Source: JBEATZ01 sp041178545 (lineage in GTDB: Bacteria > Planctomycetota > UBA1135 > UBA2386). Taken from it: a stretch of DNA of 64,000 bases. The notes under the pieces are model-generated. The model saw only the letters and a list, made by a program, of their open reading frames with translations. It made no database searches and was not told the origin of the DNA. The DNA lies in contig JBEGVB010000167.1 of the NCBI GenBank assembly GCA_041178545.1, positions 27,775 to 91,774 of the forward strand, read 5' to 3'. Numbering within the stretch: the stretch's first letter is position 1; every line of letters starts with the position of its first letter. Below are positions 8,945 to 17,496 of this stretch, piece by piece. Both the position numbers and the translations under genes were made by a program.

Positions 8945-9655
8945 ATGATGCTCGATCCCGTGTACTGGGTTGTGATCGGTGTGGGCATGGTGCTCGGCCT
9001 CTTCGCCACGATGGGCGTCAAGAGCACCTTTGCCCGCTACAGCCAGGTTGCCAGCCGCCGAGGCCTCACCGGGGCCCAGGTGGCCCATGCGATCCTGCAG
9101 GCAAACGGCATTGACGGCGTCACCGTCGAACCGGTGGCCGGCAAGCTCACCGACCACTACGACCCCTCGACCCGCACGCTGCGGCTCAGCGAGCCGGTCT
9201 ACCACTCGAACAGCGTGGCTGCGCTCGGCGTCGCCGCACACGAGGTGGGCCACGCCATCCAGCACGCCCACGCGTTCGGCCCCCTCAAGTTCCGCTCGGC
9301 CTGGGTGCCGGTCGCGGGCTTCGGCACCAACATCGGGCTGGTGCTGGTGGTCGTCGCCATCGCCATGGGCGGCATCCATGGCGGCGGCGCCACGGTGGGC
9401 TGGCTCGGCCTGGCCCTGTTCGCCACCTCCACGGTCTTCACGCTCGTCACCCTGCCGGTCGAGTTCGACGCCAGCAGGCGCGCCCTCGCCACCCTCGCGC
9501 AGGGCGGCATCCTCGGTGCCGACGAACTGCCGGGCGCCCGCAAGGTGCTCAACGCAGCGGCCCTGACCTATGTGGCCGGCTTCGTCACCTCGCTGCTGCA
9601 GCTCCTCTACTGGGCCCACGCCTTGGGACTGTTCGGCGGCCGCCGCGAGGAGTGA
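8945..9655 (+). CDS. yugP: YugP-type membrane zinc metallopeptidase
   Basis: 236 residues from the ATG at 8945, which has a good AAGGAG Shine-Dalgarno 13 nt upstream (8928-8933). An N-terminal membrane helix (about 6-25) is followed by the zinc-binding HEVGH motif at residues 99-103 and the usual AIQHA extension. Two further hydrophobic regions lie at about 125-180 and one near the C-terminus. This is the architecture of the Zn_peptidase_2 family (YugP), an intramembrane-associated metalloprotease family of poorly known substrate. Length matches the family (about 225-235). The gene stands alone between divergent and convergent neighbours. Confidence 0.88.
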   Translation: MMLDPVYWVVIGVGMVLGLFATMGVKSTFARYSQVASRRGLTGAQVAHAILQANGIDGVTVEPVAGKLTDHYDPSTRTLRLSEPVYHSNSVAALGVAAHEVGHAIQHAHAFGPLKFRSAWVPVAGFGTNIGLVLVVVAIAMGGIHGGGATVGWLGLALFATSTVFTLVTLPVEFDASRRALATLAQGGILGADELPGARKVLNAAALTYVAGFVTSLLQLLYWAHALGLFGGRREE

Positions 9656-9700
9656 GGTACTGCCCGAGTGCGTCCGGCGGCAGCTGCCGCCGTGGCGCGC

Positions 9701-10585
9701 TCACCACTGGTCGACGTGCCAGAGGCTCTTTGCAGCCTCTGCCTCGGGCTTGCTCGGGCTGCACTCGACGCCCACGTAGCCACGGTAGCCGAGCTCGTGG
9801 AGCGCGCGCAGCACCCGCGGGTAGTGGATCTCGCCCGTACCCGGTTCCTTGCGGCCGGGGTGGTCCGCGAGCTGCGCGTAGCCGAGCTGGTCGAACCCTT
9901 CCTTGAGCCTGCCGCACAGGTCGCCCTCGCTGATCTGGCAGTGGTAGAGGTCCCAGTTGATCTTGACCATCGGTGAGCCGACGGCGCGGCAGATGGCCAC
10001 GGCCGGTGCGCTGCCGTAGAGGCAGTGGCCCTTGTGGTCGACGCGGATGTTCATGGGCTCCAGGATGAGCATCACCTGGTGCTTCTCCGCCACGGGTGCC
10101 GCGAGCTTGAGGCCCGCAATCACGTTCTCGTGCATCTGCTGCTGGCTCATGCCGGCGATGTCGTTGCCGGCAACCACGGTCATGAGCTTGCAGCGGAGCT
10201 TCTTGGCCACCTCGCAGGAAGCCTCGACCTCCTCGACGAACTTCGCGTGGTTGCCCGTGTCGTTCAGGCCGGGGGAGAAGCCCCATGCCGTGAACTGTGC
10301 GACCTCGATGCCGAGCTCGCCGGTGAGGTCGGCCAGTGCACCGAGGTCCTTGTTGCGCCAGGGCCAGAACTCGACGGCGGGGAACCCCAGCCGCGCTGCC
10401 TCGCGCACGCGGTCGAGGAAGGGCTTGCCGCCCCACCACATCTCGACGTTTGCCGCGAAGCGCGTCTTGGGCGTGCGCGCAGGTTGCGCCGGCGCGGCGG
10501 CATCCTGGGGCGCCAGCGGGATCGCTGCCGTTGCGAGGGCCGCGGGTCCGGCGGCGAGGAGGGATCGGCGCGTGGGGTGGTTCAT
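9701..10585 (-). CDS. Exported sugar phosphate isomerase/epimerase-like TIM-barrel protein
   Basis: 294 residues. The N-terminus (NHPTRRSLLAAGPAALATA) has twin arginines before a hydrophobic core, consistent with a Tat signal. The remainder resembles the xylose-isomerase-like/hydroxypyruvate isomerase TIM barrel: GFPAVEFWPWRN early, ILEPMNIRVDHKG in the middle (Glu metal ligand), KINWDLYHCQ and a late GYVGVECSP segment (Glu). These enzymes bind a divalent metal and interconvert keto and aldo sugars or related acids. An upstream in-frame ATG could add three residues. The gene diverges from an SDR dehydrogenase and a sugar ABC importer, which suggests a shared sugar-acid or polyol catabolic role. 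Confidence 0.8.
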   Translation of the reverse strand: MNHPTRRSLLAAGPAALATAAIPLAPQDAAAPAQPARTPKTRFAANVEMWWGGKPFLDRVREAARLGFPAVEFWPWRNKDLGALADLTGELGIEVAQFTAWGFSPGLNDTGNHAKFVEEVEASCEVAKKLRCKLMTVVAGNDIAGMSQQQMHENVIAGLKLAAPVAEKHQVMLILEPMNIRVDHKGHCLYGSAPAVAICRAVGSPMVKINWDLYHCQISEGDLCGRLKEGFDQLGYAQLADHPGRKEPGTGEIHYPRVLRALHELGYRGYVGVECSPSKPEAEAAKSLWHVDQW

Positions 10586-10706
10586 GGTGCCCATCATGCA
10601 GGGCACCGTGCTCCTCGGCCAGTTGCACGCGTACGCGCTTTCGGGTCGAGCCCCTTGCACGCTCCCATGCTGCCTCCATGATCCGCGCACCCAGCAGGGC
10701 GCACGC

Positions 10707-11567
10707 ATGAGGAACAAGCCGCGCACGAAGAGCAAGGCACCGTCTCCCGCCAAGGTGTCGAAGCCAGCAGTCGCAGCGCCGCAGCCGTCGGCGGCGGGCC
10801 GGTGCGACCCGCAGTCCACATCCCTTGCGGGCAGGGTCGCCCTCGTGACCGGCTCCAGCAAGGGACTGGGCAAGGCGATGGCCTTCGCCCTCGGTGCCGC
10901 CGGGGCCAAGGTTGCCGTCAACTACTGCAACGGCCGCGAGCAGGCTGAGCGGACCTTTGCCGAGTTCACTGCGCGCGGGTGGTCGGGCGGGCTGTTCCGG
11001 GCGGACGTGACGCGCGAGTCCGCGGTCAACCGCCTGGTCGCGGACATCGGGCGCAAGCTGGGGCCAGTCGACATCGTCGTGGTGAATGCGACGCCGGACC
11101 AGCCGCACGCACCCATCGAGGAGTACGGCTGGGACTTCCACCAGCAGATGCTCGACTTCTTCGTCAAGTCGCCCTACCTGCTGGCCCGCGCGGTGCTGCC
11201 GCACATGAAGCAGCAGCGGTGGGGCCGCATCGTCAACATCGGCACGGAGAACGTGCGACTCGGGGTGCCCAACTTCAGCGCGTACTGCGCGGCCAAGGGT
11301 GCCCAGGCCGCATGGTCCGCCAGCATGGCGCGCGAGCTCGCGCCGTGGGCCATCACCGTCAACACCGTGTGCCCGGGCTGGATCCCGGTCGAGCGGCACG
11401 AGAACGACCCGCAGTCCGCCAAGGACGCATACCTCGCCGGCATCCCCATGAAGCGCTGGGGCATCCCTGCCGACGTGGGGGGCATCGTGGCGTTCCTGGC
11501 GAGCGAGGCCGCCTCGTTCCTCACGGGTCAGGACATCGCCGTCAACGGCGGCAACACCGTCTGCTGA
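10707..11567 (+). CDS. Short-chain dehydrogenase/reductase (SDR)
   Basis: 286 residues. After an unusual basic and Ala/Pro-rich extension of about 40 residues comes the SDR core: LVTGSSKGLGKA (TGxxxGxG cofactor loop), ADVTRES, and the active-site YCAAK (YxxxK). Thr stands where the catalytic Ser normally sits, 13 residues before the Tyr (NIGTEN). The C-terminal IPADVGGIVAFLASEAASFLTGQ segment is typical of FabG-like SDRs. The gene lies directly upstream of a sugar ABC importer (11 bp gap), so it probably oxidises or reduces an imported sugar or polyol. Cofactor and substrate cannot be read from sequence alone. Confidence 0.85.
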   Translation: MRNKPRTKSKAPSPAKVSKPAVAAPQPSAAGRCDPQSTSLAGRVALVTGSSKGLGKAMAFALGAAGAKVAVNYCNGREQAERTFAEFTARGWSGGLFRADVTRESAVNRLVADIGRKLGPVDIVVVNATPDQPHAPIEEYGWDFHQQMLDFFVKSPYLLARAVLPHMKQQRWGRIVNIGTENVRLGVPNFSAYCAAKGAQAAWSASMARELAPWAITVNTVCPGWIPVERHENDPQSAKDAYLAGIPMKRWGIPADVGGIVAFLASEAASFLTGQDIAVNGGNTVC

Positions 11568-11578
11568 GAGGAGTTCCC

Positions 11579-12607
11579 ATGCGCATCGCACTCTCGTCCG
11601 TCCTCGGTCTCTGCCTCGTCTCCTGTGGTGGTGACGACCCCGCGTCTGGCGGCGCCGCACCGGCAAGGCCAAGGGTTGCATTCGTCACCAACTGCGTCGC
11701 CGAGTTCTGGACCCTCGCCGAGCACGGCGTGAAGGCTGCAGAGAAGGAGTTCGACGTCGACGTGTCGGTGCACATGCCTGCTGCCGGCACCGCCGAGGAG
11801 CAGACGCGCATCCTCGACGACGTCATGGCCAAGGGCGTGCAGGGCGTGGCCGTGAGCCCCAAGGACCCGCAGAACATGACGGCGCTTCTCGACCGCGTGG
11901 CCGGACGTGCGCTGCTCGTCACGCACGACTCCGACGCCCCTGCGAGCAAGCGTCTTGCCTACGTGGGCATGGACAACTACGAGGCGGGGCGCATGTGTGG
12001 CCAGCTGGTGAAGGAGGTGTTGCCCGACGGTGGTGCCGTGGTGGTCCTGGTGGGCACCCTCGACCAGGACAATGCGCGTCGCCGTCGGCAGGGGCTTGTC
12101 GACGAGCTGCTGGACCGCTCCATGGACAACACGCGCTTCGACCCGCAGGAGGCGGAGCTCAAGGGTGCCAAGTACGAGATCCGCGCCACCTTCACCGACC
12201 AGTTCGACCGCCAGAAGGCAAAGGCCCTCGCGCAGGACGCCCTCGGCAAGTGGTCCGACATCGCGTGCATGGTGGGCCTGTTCGAGTACGAGCCGCCACT
12301 CGTGCTGGAGGCCGTGCAGTCCGCGCAGCGTCTCGGCAAGGTCAAGGTGGTGGCCTTCGACGAGAACGAGCAGACCCTGCAGGGCATCCTCGACGGCCAC
12401 ATCCACGGGACCGTGGTCCAGAACCCCTACGAGTACGGTCGCACCTCGGTGGAGTTGCTCAGCAAGCTGCTGCGCGCGCCCACCCCTGATGCTCGCGCTG
12501 CACTGCTGCCCAAGGACGGCTTCCTCAACATCCCGGCCCGCAAGATCGTGAAGGACAACGTCGAGGCGTTCTGGGCGGACCTGAAGCAGAAGACCGGCAA
12601 GAAGTGA
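11579..12607 (+). CDS. Sugar ABC transporter substrate-binding lipoprotein (RbsB-like)
   Basis: 342 residues with a short signal peptide ending in a lipobox (CLVSC, Cys16), so the binding protein is membrane-anchored. The fold is that of periplasmic binding protein type I (ribose/galactose class): VAFVTNCVAEFW, MAKGVQGVAVSPKDP, YVGMDNYEAGRMCGQLV and a late VVAFDENEQTLQGI. An AGAGGAG Shine-Dalgarno precedes the ATG. It is followed by an RbsA-type ATPase and an RbsC-type permease. Ligand not determined; a pentose, hexose or inositol-like polyol is plausible from the neighbouring SDR and isomerase. Confidence 0.9.
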   Translation: MRIALSSVLGLCLVSCGGDDPASGGAAPARPRVAFVTNCVAEFWTLAEHGVKAAEKEFDVDVSVHMPAAGTAEEQTRILDDVMAKGVQGVAVSPKDPQNMTALLDRVAGRALLVTHDSDAPASKRLAYVGMDNYEAGRMCGQLVKEVLPDGGAVVVLVGTLDQDNARRRRQGLVDELLDRSMDNTRFDPQEAELKGAKYEIRATFTDQFDRQKAKALAQDALGKWSDIACMVGLFEYEPPLVLEAVQSAQRLGKVKVVAFDENEQTLQGILDGHIHGTVVQNPYEYGRTSVELLSKLLRAPTPDARAALLPKDGFLNIPARKIVKDNVEAFWADLKQKTGKK

Positions 12608-12608
12608 G

Positions 12609-14108
12609 ATGGTGAGCCCCGGCGCTGTTCCCCTGCTGGAGGTGCGCGGGATCGAGAAGTCGTTCCCCGGTGTCCGCGCCCTCGACGGCGTGTCGCTGCA
12701 GTTGCACCGGGGCGAGGTGCTCGCCCTCATCGGCGAGAACGGTGCCGGCAAGAGCACCCTGATGAAGGTGCTGGCCGGGATCCACCGGCCCGACGCGGGC
12801 ACGCTGCTGGTGGACGGGCAGCCGTGCACCTTCCGCGGGCCCGGCGACGCACTGGCTGCCGGGATCGCGTTGATCCACCAGGAGCTGAGCCTGTGCGACA
12901 ACCTCACGGTCGCCGGCGCGTTGTTCCTCGGCCGCGAGCTGCGCAACGGGCCCTGGCTGCGCGAGCGCGACATGGAGCGAGAGGCCCTTGCCGTGCTCCA
13001 GCGCGTCGGTCTCGACGTCGACCCGCGGCGCATCGTGGGCACGCTGGCGCCCGGACAGCGGCAGCTGGTCGAGATCGCCCGCGCGCTGCTGTGCAACGCA
13101 CGGGTGCTGGTCATGGACGAGCCCACCAGCAGCCTGACGCAGGCGGAGACCGAACGGCTCTACCAGGTCGTGCGCGAGCTGCGCGCTCGCGGCTGCGGCA
13201 TCGTGCACATCACGCACCGGATGGCCGAGGTGCTGGAGCTCGCGGACCGCGTCGTTGCGTTGCGCGACGGCAGGAACGCAGGCGAGGTGCCGCGCGCGGA
13301 GGCCACCCACGAGCGCATGGTGACCATGATGGTCGGCCGCCAGCTCAGCGGCGGGCGGCGAGAGCCACATCCCCCCGGTTCGGTCGCACTCGCGGTCGAG
13401 GGCCTGCGCACTGCGGCACACCCCGACCGTGCGGTCACCTTCGCGGTGCGGGCCGGCGAGGTGGTTGGCATCGCAGGGTTGCTGGGTTCGGGCCGCAGCG
13501 AGCTGCTGCGCGCGGTTTTCGGTGCCGACCGCGCGGTTGCAGGCACCGTGCGTTGCGGCACCACCCACCTGTCCCGCCATGGGCCTGCGCAGTCTGCGGC
13601 TGCGGGACTGGTGCTGGTGCCCGAGGACCGCAAGCTCCAGGGGCTCGTGCTCTCCATGTGCGTGCGGGAGAACCTCTCGCTCCCGACCCTTGCACGCAGG
13701 GGCGTGTTCGTGGACGGCGCCTACGAACAGGGGTTGTGCACCCGCATGGTGGAGCAACTCCGCATCGCCACGCCGCACGGCGAGCAGGTCACCGGCGTGC
13801 TGTCGGGCGGCAACCAGCAGAAGGTCGCACTCGGCAAGTGGCTTGCCGCGGTGCCGCGGGTGCTCATGCTCGACGAGCCCACCCGCGGGGTCGACGTGGG
13901 GGCACGGGCCGAGATCTACGAGCAGCTGCACCAACTTGCAGGTGCCGGCCTGGCCGTGCTGTTCGTCTCGTCCGAGCTCGACGAGGTTCTGCGCCTCGCC
14001 GACCGCGTGCTGGTCATGCACGAGGGCCGCCTGCGCGGCGAGCTGGACCGCGCAACCATGTGCGAGGAGGCCATCCTCACGCTCGCCACGGGGAGAGACG
14101 TCGCATGA
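12609..14108 (+). CDS. Sugar ABC transporter ATP-binding protein (RbsA/MglA-like)
   Basis: 499 residues with two ATPase domains, as in RbsA/MglA. The first has Walker A GENGAGKST, signature LAPGQRQ and Walker B VLVMDEPTSSL. The second has the degenerate Walker A GLLGSGRSE, signature LSGGNQQK and Walker B VLMLDEPTRGVDVG. A degenerate second P-loop is normal for this family. The start lies one base after the RbsB-like stop, and the stop overlaps the permease start (ATGA). It energises import of the sugar captured by the upstream lipoprotein. Confidence 0.95.
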   Translation: MVSPGAVPLLEVRGIEKSFPGVRALDGVSLQLHRGEVLALIGENGAGKSTLMKVLAGIHRPDAGTLLVDGQPCTFRGPGDALAAGIALIHQELSLCDNLTVAGALFLGRELRNGPWLRERDMEREALAVLQRVGLDVDPRRIVGTLAPGQRQLVEIARALLCNARVLVMDEPTSSLTQAETERLYQVVRELRARGCGIVHITHRMAEVLELADRVVALRDGRNAGEVPRAEATHERMVTMMVGRQLSGGRREPHPPGSVALAVEGLRTAAHPDRAVTFAVRAGEVVGIAGLLGSGRSELLRAVFGADRAVAGTVRCGTTHLSRHGPAQSAAAGLVLVPEDRKLQGLVLSMCVRENLSLPTLARRGVFVDGAYEQGLCTRMVEQLRIATPHGEQVTGVLSGGNQQKVALGKWLAAVPRVLMLDEPTRGVDVGARAEIYEQLHQLAGAGLAVLFVSSELDEVLRLADRVLVMHEGRLRGELDRATMCEEAILTLATGRDVA

Positions 14109-15079
14109 AGAAGATCCTTGGGGTGCTGGGCCTGCTGCTTGCTGTCGTCGTCGCCACGACGGTCCTCTCGGCACAGCCCGACGGCACCTACACGTTCCTC
14201 AGCGCCTACAACCTGGAGAACCTCGCCCAGCGCATCGGGATGTTCGGCATCCTCAGCATCGCTGCGGCCTTCGTGATCCTCACGGGCGGCATCGACCTCT
14301 CGATCGGCTCGGTCGTGTGCGTGGCGGGGTGCATGCTCCCGTGGCTGCTGCGCGACGTGGGCGCAGACCCGCTGGTGGCCGTCCCTGCCGTGCTGGCGAT
14401 GTGCGCAGGCATCGGGTTGTGGCACGGCATCCTGGTGGTGGGGCTGCGGCTGCAGCCGTTCGTGGTCACGCTGTGCGGACTGCTGCTCTACCGCGGCCTG
14501 ATGCGGTGGTTCACCAACGACCAGACCATGGGCCTCGGCACCGGGCTCGACGGCCTGCGCTGGTTCGCCACCGGACGCATCCCGTTGTTCGCAGGCTTCT
14601 CGCTGCCCGTCGCCGCACTGGTCCTGCTCGCGGTGGCGGTCGTTGCCGCGGTGTTCCTCGGTCGCACGGTGTGGGGCCGTCACCTGTTCGCCCTCGGCCG
14701 GAACGAGGAGGCTGCCCGGTTCTCGGGCGTGGCGACCGGGAGGCTCACCGTGCTCGCCTACGTGACCTGCTCCCTGCTCGCCGGTCTGGGCGGAATCCTC
14801 TTCGTCCTCTATGTCAACTCGGCCACCGCTGCCAGCACGGGCAACTTCTTCGAGCTGTATGCCATTGCCGGCGCGGTCCTCGGCGGTGTCGCACTGCGGG
14901 GCGGCGAGGGCACGGTGCTGGGCGTCGTGCTCGGCGCCGCGCTCATGCAGGTGCTCTCCAACGCCATCGTGTTGGTGGGATCCTCCAACCAGCTGGAGTT
15001 CGCCATCGTCGGTGGCGTCATCCTCGCCGGGGCCGCTGCTGACGAGTTGGTGCGCCGCTTGGTGCGGCGCCGCCGCTGA
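14105..15079 (+). CDS. Sugar ABC transporter permease (RbsC-like)
   Basis: 324 residues with eight to ten hydrophobic segments. The family hallmark GGIDLSIGSV occurs early, and GRTVWGRHLFALGRNEEAARFSG lies in the cytoplasmic loop that contacts the ATPase. The conserved GGVALRGGEGTVLGVVLGA segment lies near the C-terminus. It forms the membrane channel of the importer, probably as a homodimer. The start codon overlaps the ATPase stop by 4 bp. It ends 3 bp before the convergent zinc-ribbon gene. Confidence 0.94.
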   Translation: MKKILGVLGLLLAVVVATTVLSAQPDGTYTFLSAYNLENLAQRIGMFGILSIAAAFVILTGGIDLSIGSVVCVAGCMLPWLLRDVGADPLVAVPAVLAMCAGIGLWHGILVVGLRLQPFVVTLCGLLLYRGLMRWFTNDQTMGLGTGLDGLRWFATGRIPLFAGFSLPVAALVLLAVAVVAAVFLGRTVWGRHLFALGRNEEAARFSGVATGRLTVLAYVTCSLLAGLGGILFVLYVNSATAASTGNFFELYAIAGAVLGGVALRGGEGTVLGVVLGAALMQVLSNAIVLVGSSNQLEFAIVGGVILAGAAADELVRRLVRRRR

Positions 15080-15082
15080 GCC

Positions 15083-15427
15083 TCAGCGGAAGTGCAGGCC
15101 GCAGTCGGGACAGCGGTCCTTGCCGGCCGTGGCGAACCTCGTGCCGCACGCGGGGCAGTTGGTCTCGGCGGCATCGAAGTCGGCAGCGCAGTCGGTGGTG
15201 GGCAGACCCTCCCGCGCCAACATCTGGTCGAGGTGGCGGTCAAAGGTCTCCTTCGCCCTTGCCGCCTCGGCGCTCGCGACCGCGAGCCATGCCTTGGGGC
15301 TTCAAGCCGAACCGGGTAGCGGCCCGGTCCGCGAGCGGATGGCCGCCCGTTCCAGGACCTGCTGGATCTCACGCACGTAACCGGCCTGCCCTTGCAGCAG
15401 CACCACCATGTCGTTGCCGACGTCCAT
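15083..15427 (-). CDS. DUF2007-like zinc-ribbon protein with in-frame UGA (candidate selenoprotein or nonsense-interrupted gene)
   Basis: From ATG 15427 the frame encodes 41 residues (MDVGNDMVVLLQGQAGYV onward), a TGA at 15304-15302, then 72 more residues to the TGA at 15085-15083. Both parts are in the same frame, with coding-like GC at third positions on each side. The second part contains SPKAWLAV, a helix, and a C-terminal zinc ribbon (Cys91, 94, 106 and 109). The whole reads like one small signal-transducing DUF2007-type domain plus ribbon. A stem-loop at 15287-15272 follows the UGA at SECIS distance. Alternatives are a recent nonsense mutation, a sequence error, or separate short peptides. 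Function unknown; it is convergent with the permease gene. Confidence 0.5.
15272..15287 (-). promoter_or_regulatory. Candidate bacterial SECIS stem-loop after the 15304 UGA
   Basis: On the minus strand, six base pairs (GCTCGC with GCGAGC) enclose the tetraloop GGTC. The apical loop begins 21 nt after the UGA and has G at its first two positions. This fits the published bacterial SECIS pattern of a short stem-loop shortly downstream of UGA with a G among the first two loop bases. Chance hairpins are common at this GC content. Confidence 0.4.
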
Positions 15428-15461
15428 GACATGAGTATGGACCATGGTGCAACCCCGTGTC

Positions 15462-15489
15462 TTGCCCCGGGCTGCACGTGCGGCATCAT
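15462..15489 (+). promoter_or_regulatory. Putative promoter giving a leaderless ATP-grasp mRNA
   Basis: TTGCCC at 15462-15467, 16-bp spacer, CATCAT at 15484-15489. The GTG start at 15496 lies only 6 bp after the -10 hexamer, so the transcript would begin at or next to the start codon. No Shine-Dalgarno is visible. Confidence 0.35.
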
Positions 15490-15495
15490 CGGTGC

Positions 15496-16389
15496 GTGCG
15501 CATCGCCCTCGTCACCCGGAGCAACCTGCCCGACTGGGAGGTGGACGACCGCCACCTGCACGCTGCCCTCCATTCCCTCGGGGTGGCATTCGAGCGGCCG
15601 GTGTGGGACGACCCGTCGGTCGACTGGCGCGGGTTCGATGCCGTGCTGCTGCGCACCCCCTGGGACTACCAGGACAAGCTCGCGGCCTTCGTGCCGTGGG
15701 TGCGCCACGTCGGCTCGGTGACGCGGTTGTTCAACCCCGCCCCGGTCGTGCAGTGGAACGTGCACAAGCACTACCTGCGCGACCTCGAGCGGTGCGGCGT
15801 GCCCATCGCGCCCACCGTCTGGCTCGACCGGGGAACCCGGGTCGACGTGGCTCGGCTCGTGCGCGAGCGCGGTTGGGACGCCGGGTTCCTCAAGCCATGT
15901 GTCGGTGCCACGGCGCGCGAGACGCTGCGGTTCGGGGCCGACCCTGCGGGGCTGCAGGCGGCACAGCAGCACGTCGACCGATTGCTGCCCGCGGAGGACC
16001 TGATCCTGCAGCCCTACCTCCGCAGCGTGGAGACTCGCGGTGAGTGGTCCGCGGTGTTCCTGGACGGCAGGCTCTCGCACTGCGTGCGCAAGGTCCCGGT
16101 GTCCGGCGACTACCGGGTGCAGGACGACTTCGGGGCGAGCGACGGGCCGTACCGACCCACGGGAGCCGAGCTGGAACTGGCGCACCGTGCAGTTGCCGTG
16201 CTCGGGGACCCGGACGGTCCGTGCCCTGCAGGCGGTGTGCCGCTGCTGTACGGCCGCACGGACTTCCTGTGGCAGGACGATGGGAGCTGCGTGCTGACGG
16301 AGCTGGAGGTGGTGGAGCCGTCGCTCTTCTTCCGCCACCGTCCCGAGGCCGGTCTGGAGCTGGCGCGCGCGCTGCTGGCGCGGCTCTGA
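15496..16389 (+). CDS. ATP-grasp domain protein (glutathione synthetase-like fold)
   Basis: 297 residues from GTG 15496, chosen because VRIALVTRSNLPDWEVDD begins the first Rossmann strand; upstream codons in frame look non-coding. Diagnostic segments are LLRTPWDYQDK, FNPAPVVQWNVHKHYLRDLE, the GFLKPCVGATARET nucleotide loop and a late LTELEVVEPSLFFRH that should carry Mg-ATP ligands. This matches the family that includes the D-cycloserine ligase DcsG and many uncharacterised ATP-grasp ligases. Such proteins join a carboxylate to an amine or thiol using ATP. The real substrate is unknown. It is followed by cysteine synthase in the same direction. Confidence 0.82.
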   Translation: MRIALVTRSNLPDWEVDDRHLHAALHSLGVAFERPVWDDPSVDWRGFDAVLLRTPWDYQDKLAAFVPWVRHVGSVTRLFNPAPVVQWNVHKHYLRDLERCGVPIAPTVWLDRGTRVDVARLVRERGWDAGFLKPCVGATARETLRFGADPAGLQAAQQHVDRLLPAEDLILQPYLRSVETRGEWSAVFLDGRLSHCVRKVPVSGDYRVQDDFGASDGPYRPTGAELELAHRAVAVLGDPDGPCPAGGVPLLYGRTDFLWQDDGSCVLTELEVVEPSLFFRHRPEAGLELARALLARL

Positions 16390-16458
16390 GCACCCGGAAC
16401 CCTGTGCGTACGCACACCGGCCCGTGGCAGCATTCCGCGTCGACGCGACCTTGATGGG

Positions 16459-17487
16459 ATGACCATCCACACTTCGTCGCCCGCGCAGGCCCGGTCGGTG
16501 GCTGCGCTGCGGCAGCTGGTGGGCAACACGCCCATGCTCGAGGTGCTCTATCGGTTCGACGGCCGGCCGCGGCGCCTGTACGCGAAGTACGAGTCGATGA
16601 ACATGACCGGGTCGGTCAAGGACCGCATGGCCTGCCACATCCTCGCGGAGGCGATCGCCAGCGAGCAGCTCAAGCCAGGCGACACCATCGTCGAGGCCAG
16701 CTCGGGCAACACCGGCATCTCGTTCGCGGCCCTCGGTCGCGCGCTCGGGCACGCCGTGCGGGTCTACATGCCGGACTGGATGAGTCCCGAGCGGTCCCAG
16801 CTCATCCGCAGCCTCGGTGCCGAGGTCGTGCCCGTGAGCCACGCGCAGGGTGGCTTCGTCGGCTCGGTGCAGATGGCGGAGAACGAGGCCCGTGGGCGTC
16901 CCGACGTGTTCCTGCCGCGCCAGTTCGAGAACCAGGCCAACGTGCGCGCGCACGCGAGCACGACGGGCCCCGAGATCCTGCTTCAGCTGGAGGCCTACGG
17001 GCAGCGGCCCGGGGCCTTTGTCGCGGGAGTGGGCACCGGGGGCACCGTGATGGGAGTGGGAAGGGCCTTGCGCGCTGCGTTCCCCAGGGTGCGCGTGCAC
17101 CCGCTGGAGCCGGCCAACTCGCCCACGCTGCGCACGGGCCACAAGAGCGGCACGCACCGCATCCAGGGCATCAGCGACGAGTTCGTCCCTGCGGTCGTGG
17201 ACCTCGAGTACCTCGACGACATCGTCGACATATGGGACGGTGACGCGATCCTCATGGCGCAGGCCCTCGCCAGGCAGCTCGGGCTCGCCGTGGGCATCAG
17301 CTCGGGCGCCAACTTCCTCGGTGCCGCGCAGGTGGTGGAGTCCCTCGGCTCCGACGCGGCGGTGGTGACGGTCTTCTGCGACTCCAACAAGAAGTACCTT
17401 TCCACCGACCTGTGCCGCGAGGAACCGGTGTTGGACCACTACCAGGCCCCGCGCGTCGAGCTGGTGGGCTTCCGCGCGGTGCGCTAG
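16459..17487 (+). CDS. cysK: Cysteine synthase family PLP enzyme
   Basis: 342 residues. PLP-dependent beta-replacement fold with the Schiff-base lysine in TGSVKDR (Lys54), the substrate loop EASSGNTGIS and the phosphate-binding GVGTGGTVMGVGR loop. The late GISSGANFLGA segment also matches O-acetylserine sulfhydrylases. It should make cysteine from O-acetylserine and sulfide, although cystathionine beta-synthase-like activity cannot be excluded. The protein is slightly longer than typical CysK (about 310-325). The stop TAG at 17485-17487 doubles as part of the next gene's -10 element. Confidence 0.9.
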   Translation: MTIHTSSPAQARSVAALRQLVGNTPMLEVLYRFDGRPRRLYAKYESMNMTGSVKDRMACHILAEAIASEQLKPGDTIVEASSGNTGISFAALGRALGHAVRVYMPDWMSPERSQLIRSLGAEVVPVSHAQGGFVGSVQMAENEARGRPDVFLPRQFENQANVRAHASTTGPEILLQLEAYGQRPGAFVAGVGTGGTVMGVGRALRAAFPRVRVHPLEPANSPTLRTGHKSGTHRIQGISDEFVPAVVDLEYLDDIVDIWDGDAILMAQALARQLGLAVGISSGANFLGAAQVVESLGSDAAVVTVFCDSNKKYLSTDLCREEPVLDHYQAPRVELVGFRAVR

Positions 17488-17490
17488 CCT
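17485..17490 (+). promoter_or_regulatory. -10 hexamer overlapping the cysK stop codon
   Basis: TAGCCT, whose first three bases are the cysK stop codon, lies 6 bp before the ATG of the aldo/keto reductase at 17497. No good -35 or Shine-Dalgarno is visible. Identical TAGCCT hexamers occur before sucC. Confidence 0.35.
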
Positions 17491-17496
17491 CGGGGC

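Noticed and set aside
15260..15320. Frameshift instead of an in-frame UGA in the zinc-ribbon gene
   Set aside because: Both halves are in the same frame, so a frameshift is not needed to join them; only a stop codon interrupts.
16421..16440. Possible sigma54 site (TGGCA with CCGC) upstream of cysK
   Set aside because: The -12 element lacks the TTGC core and the spacing is poor.
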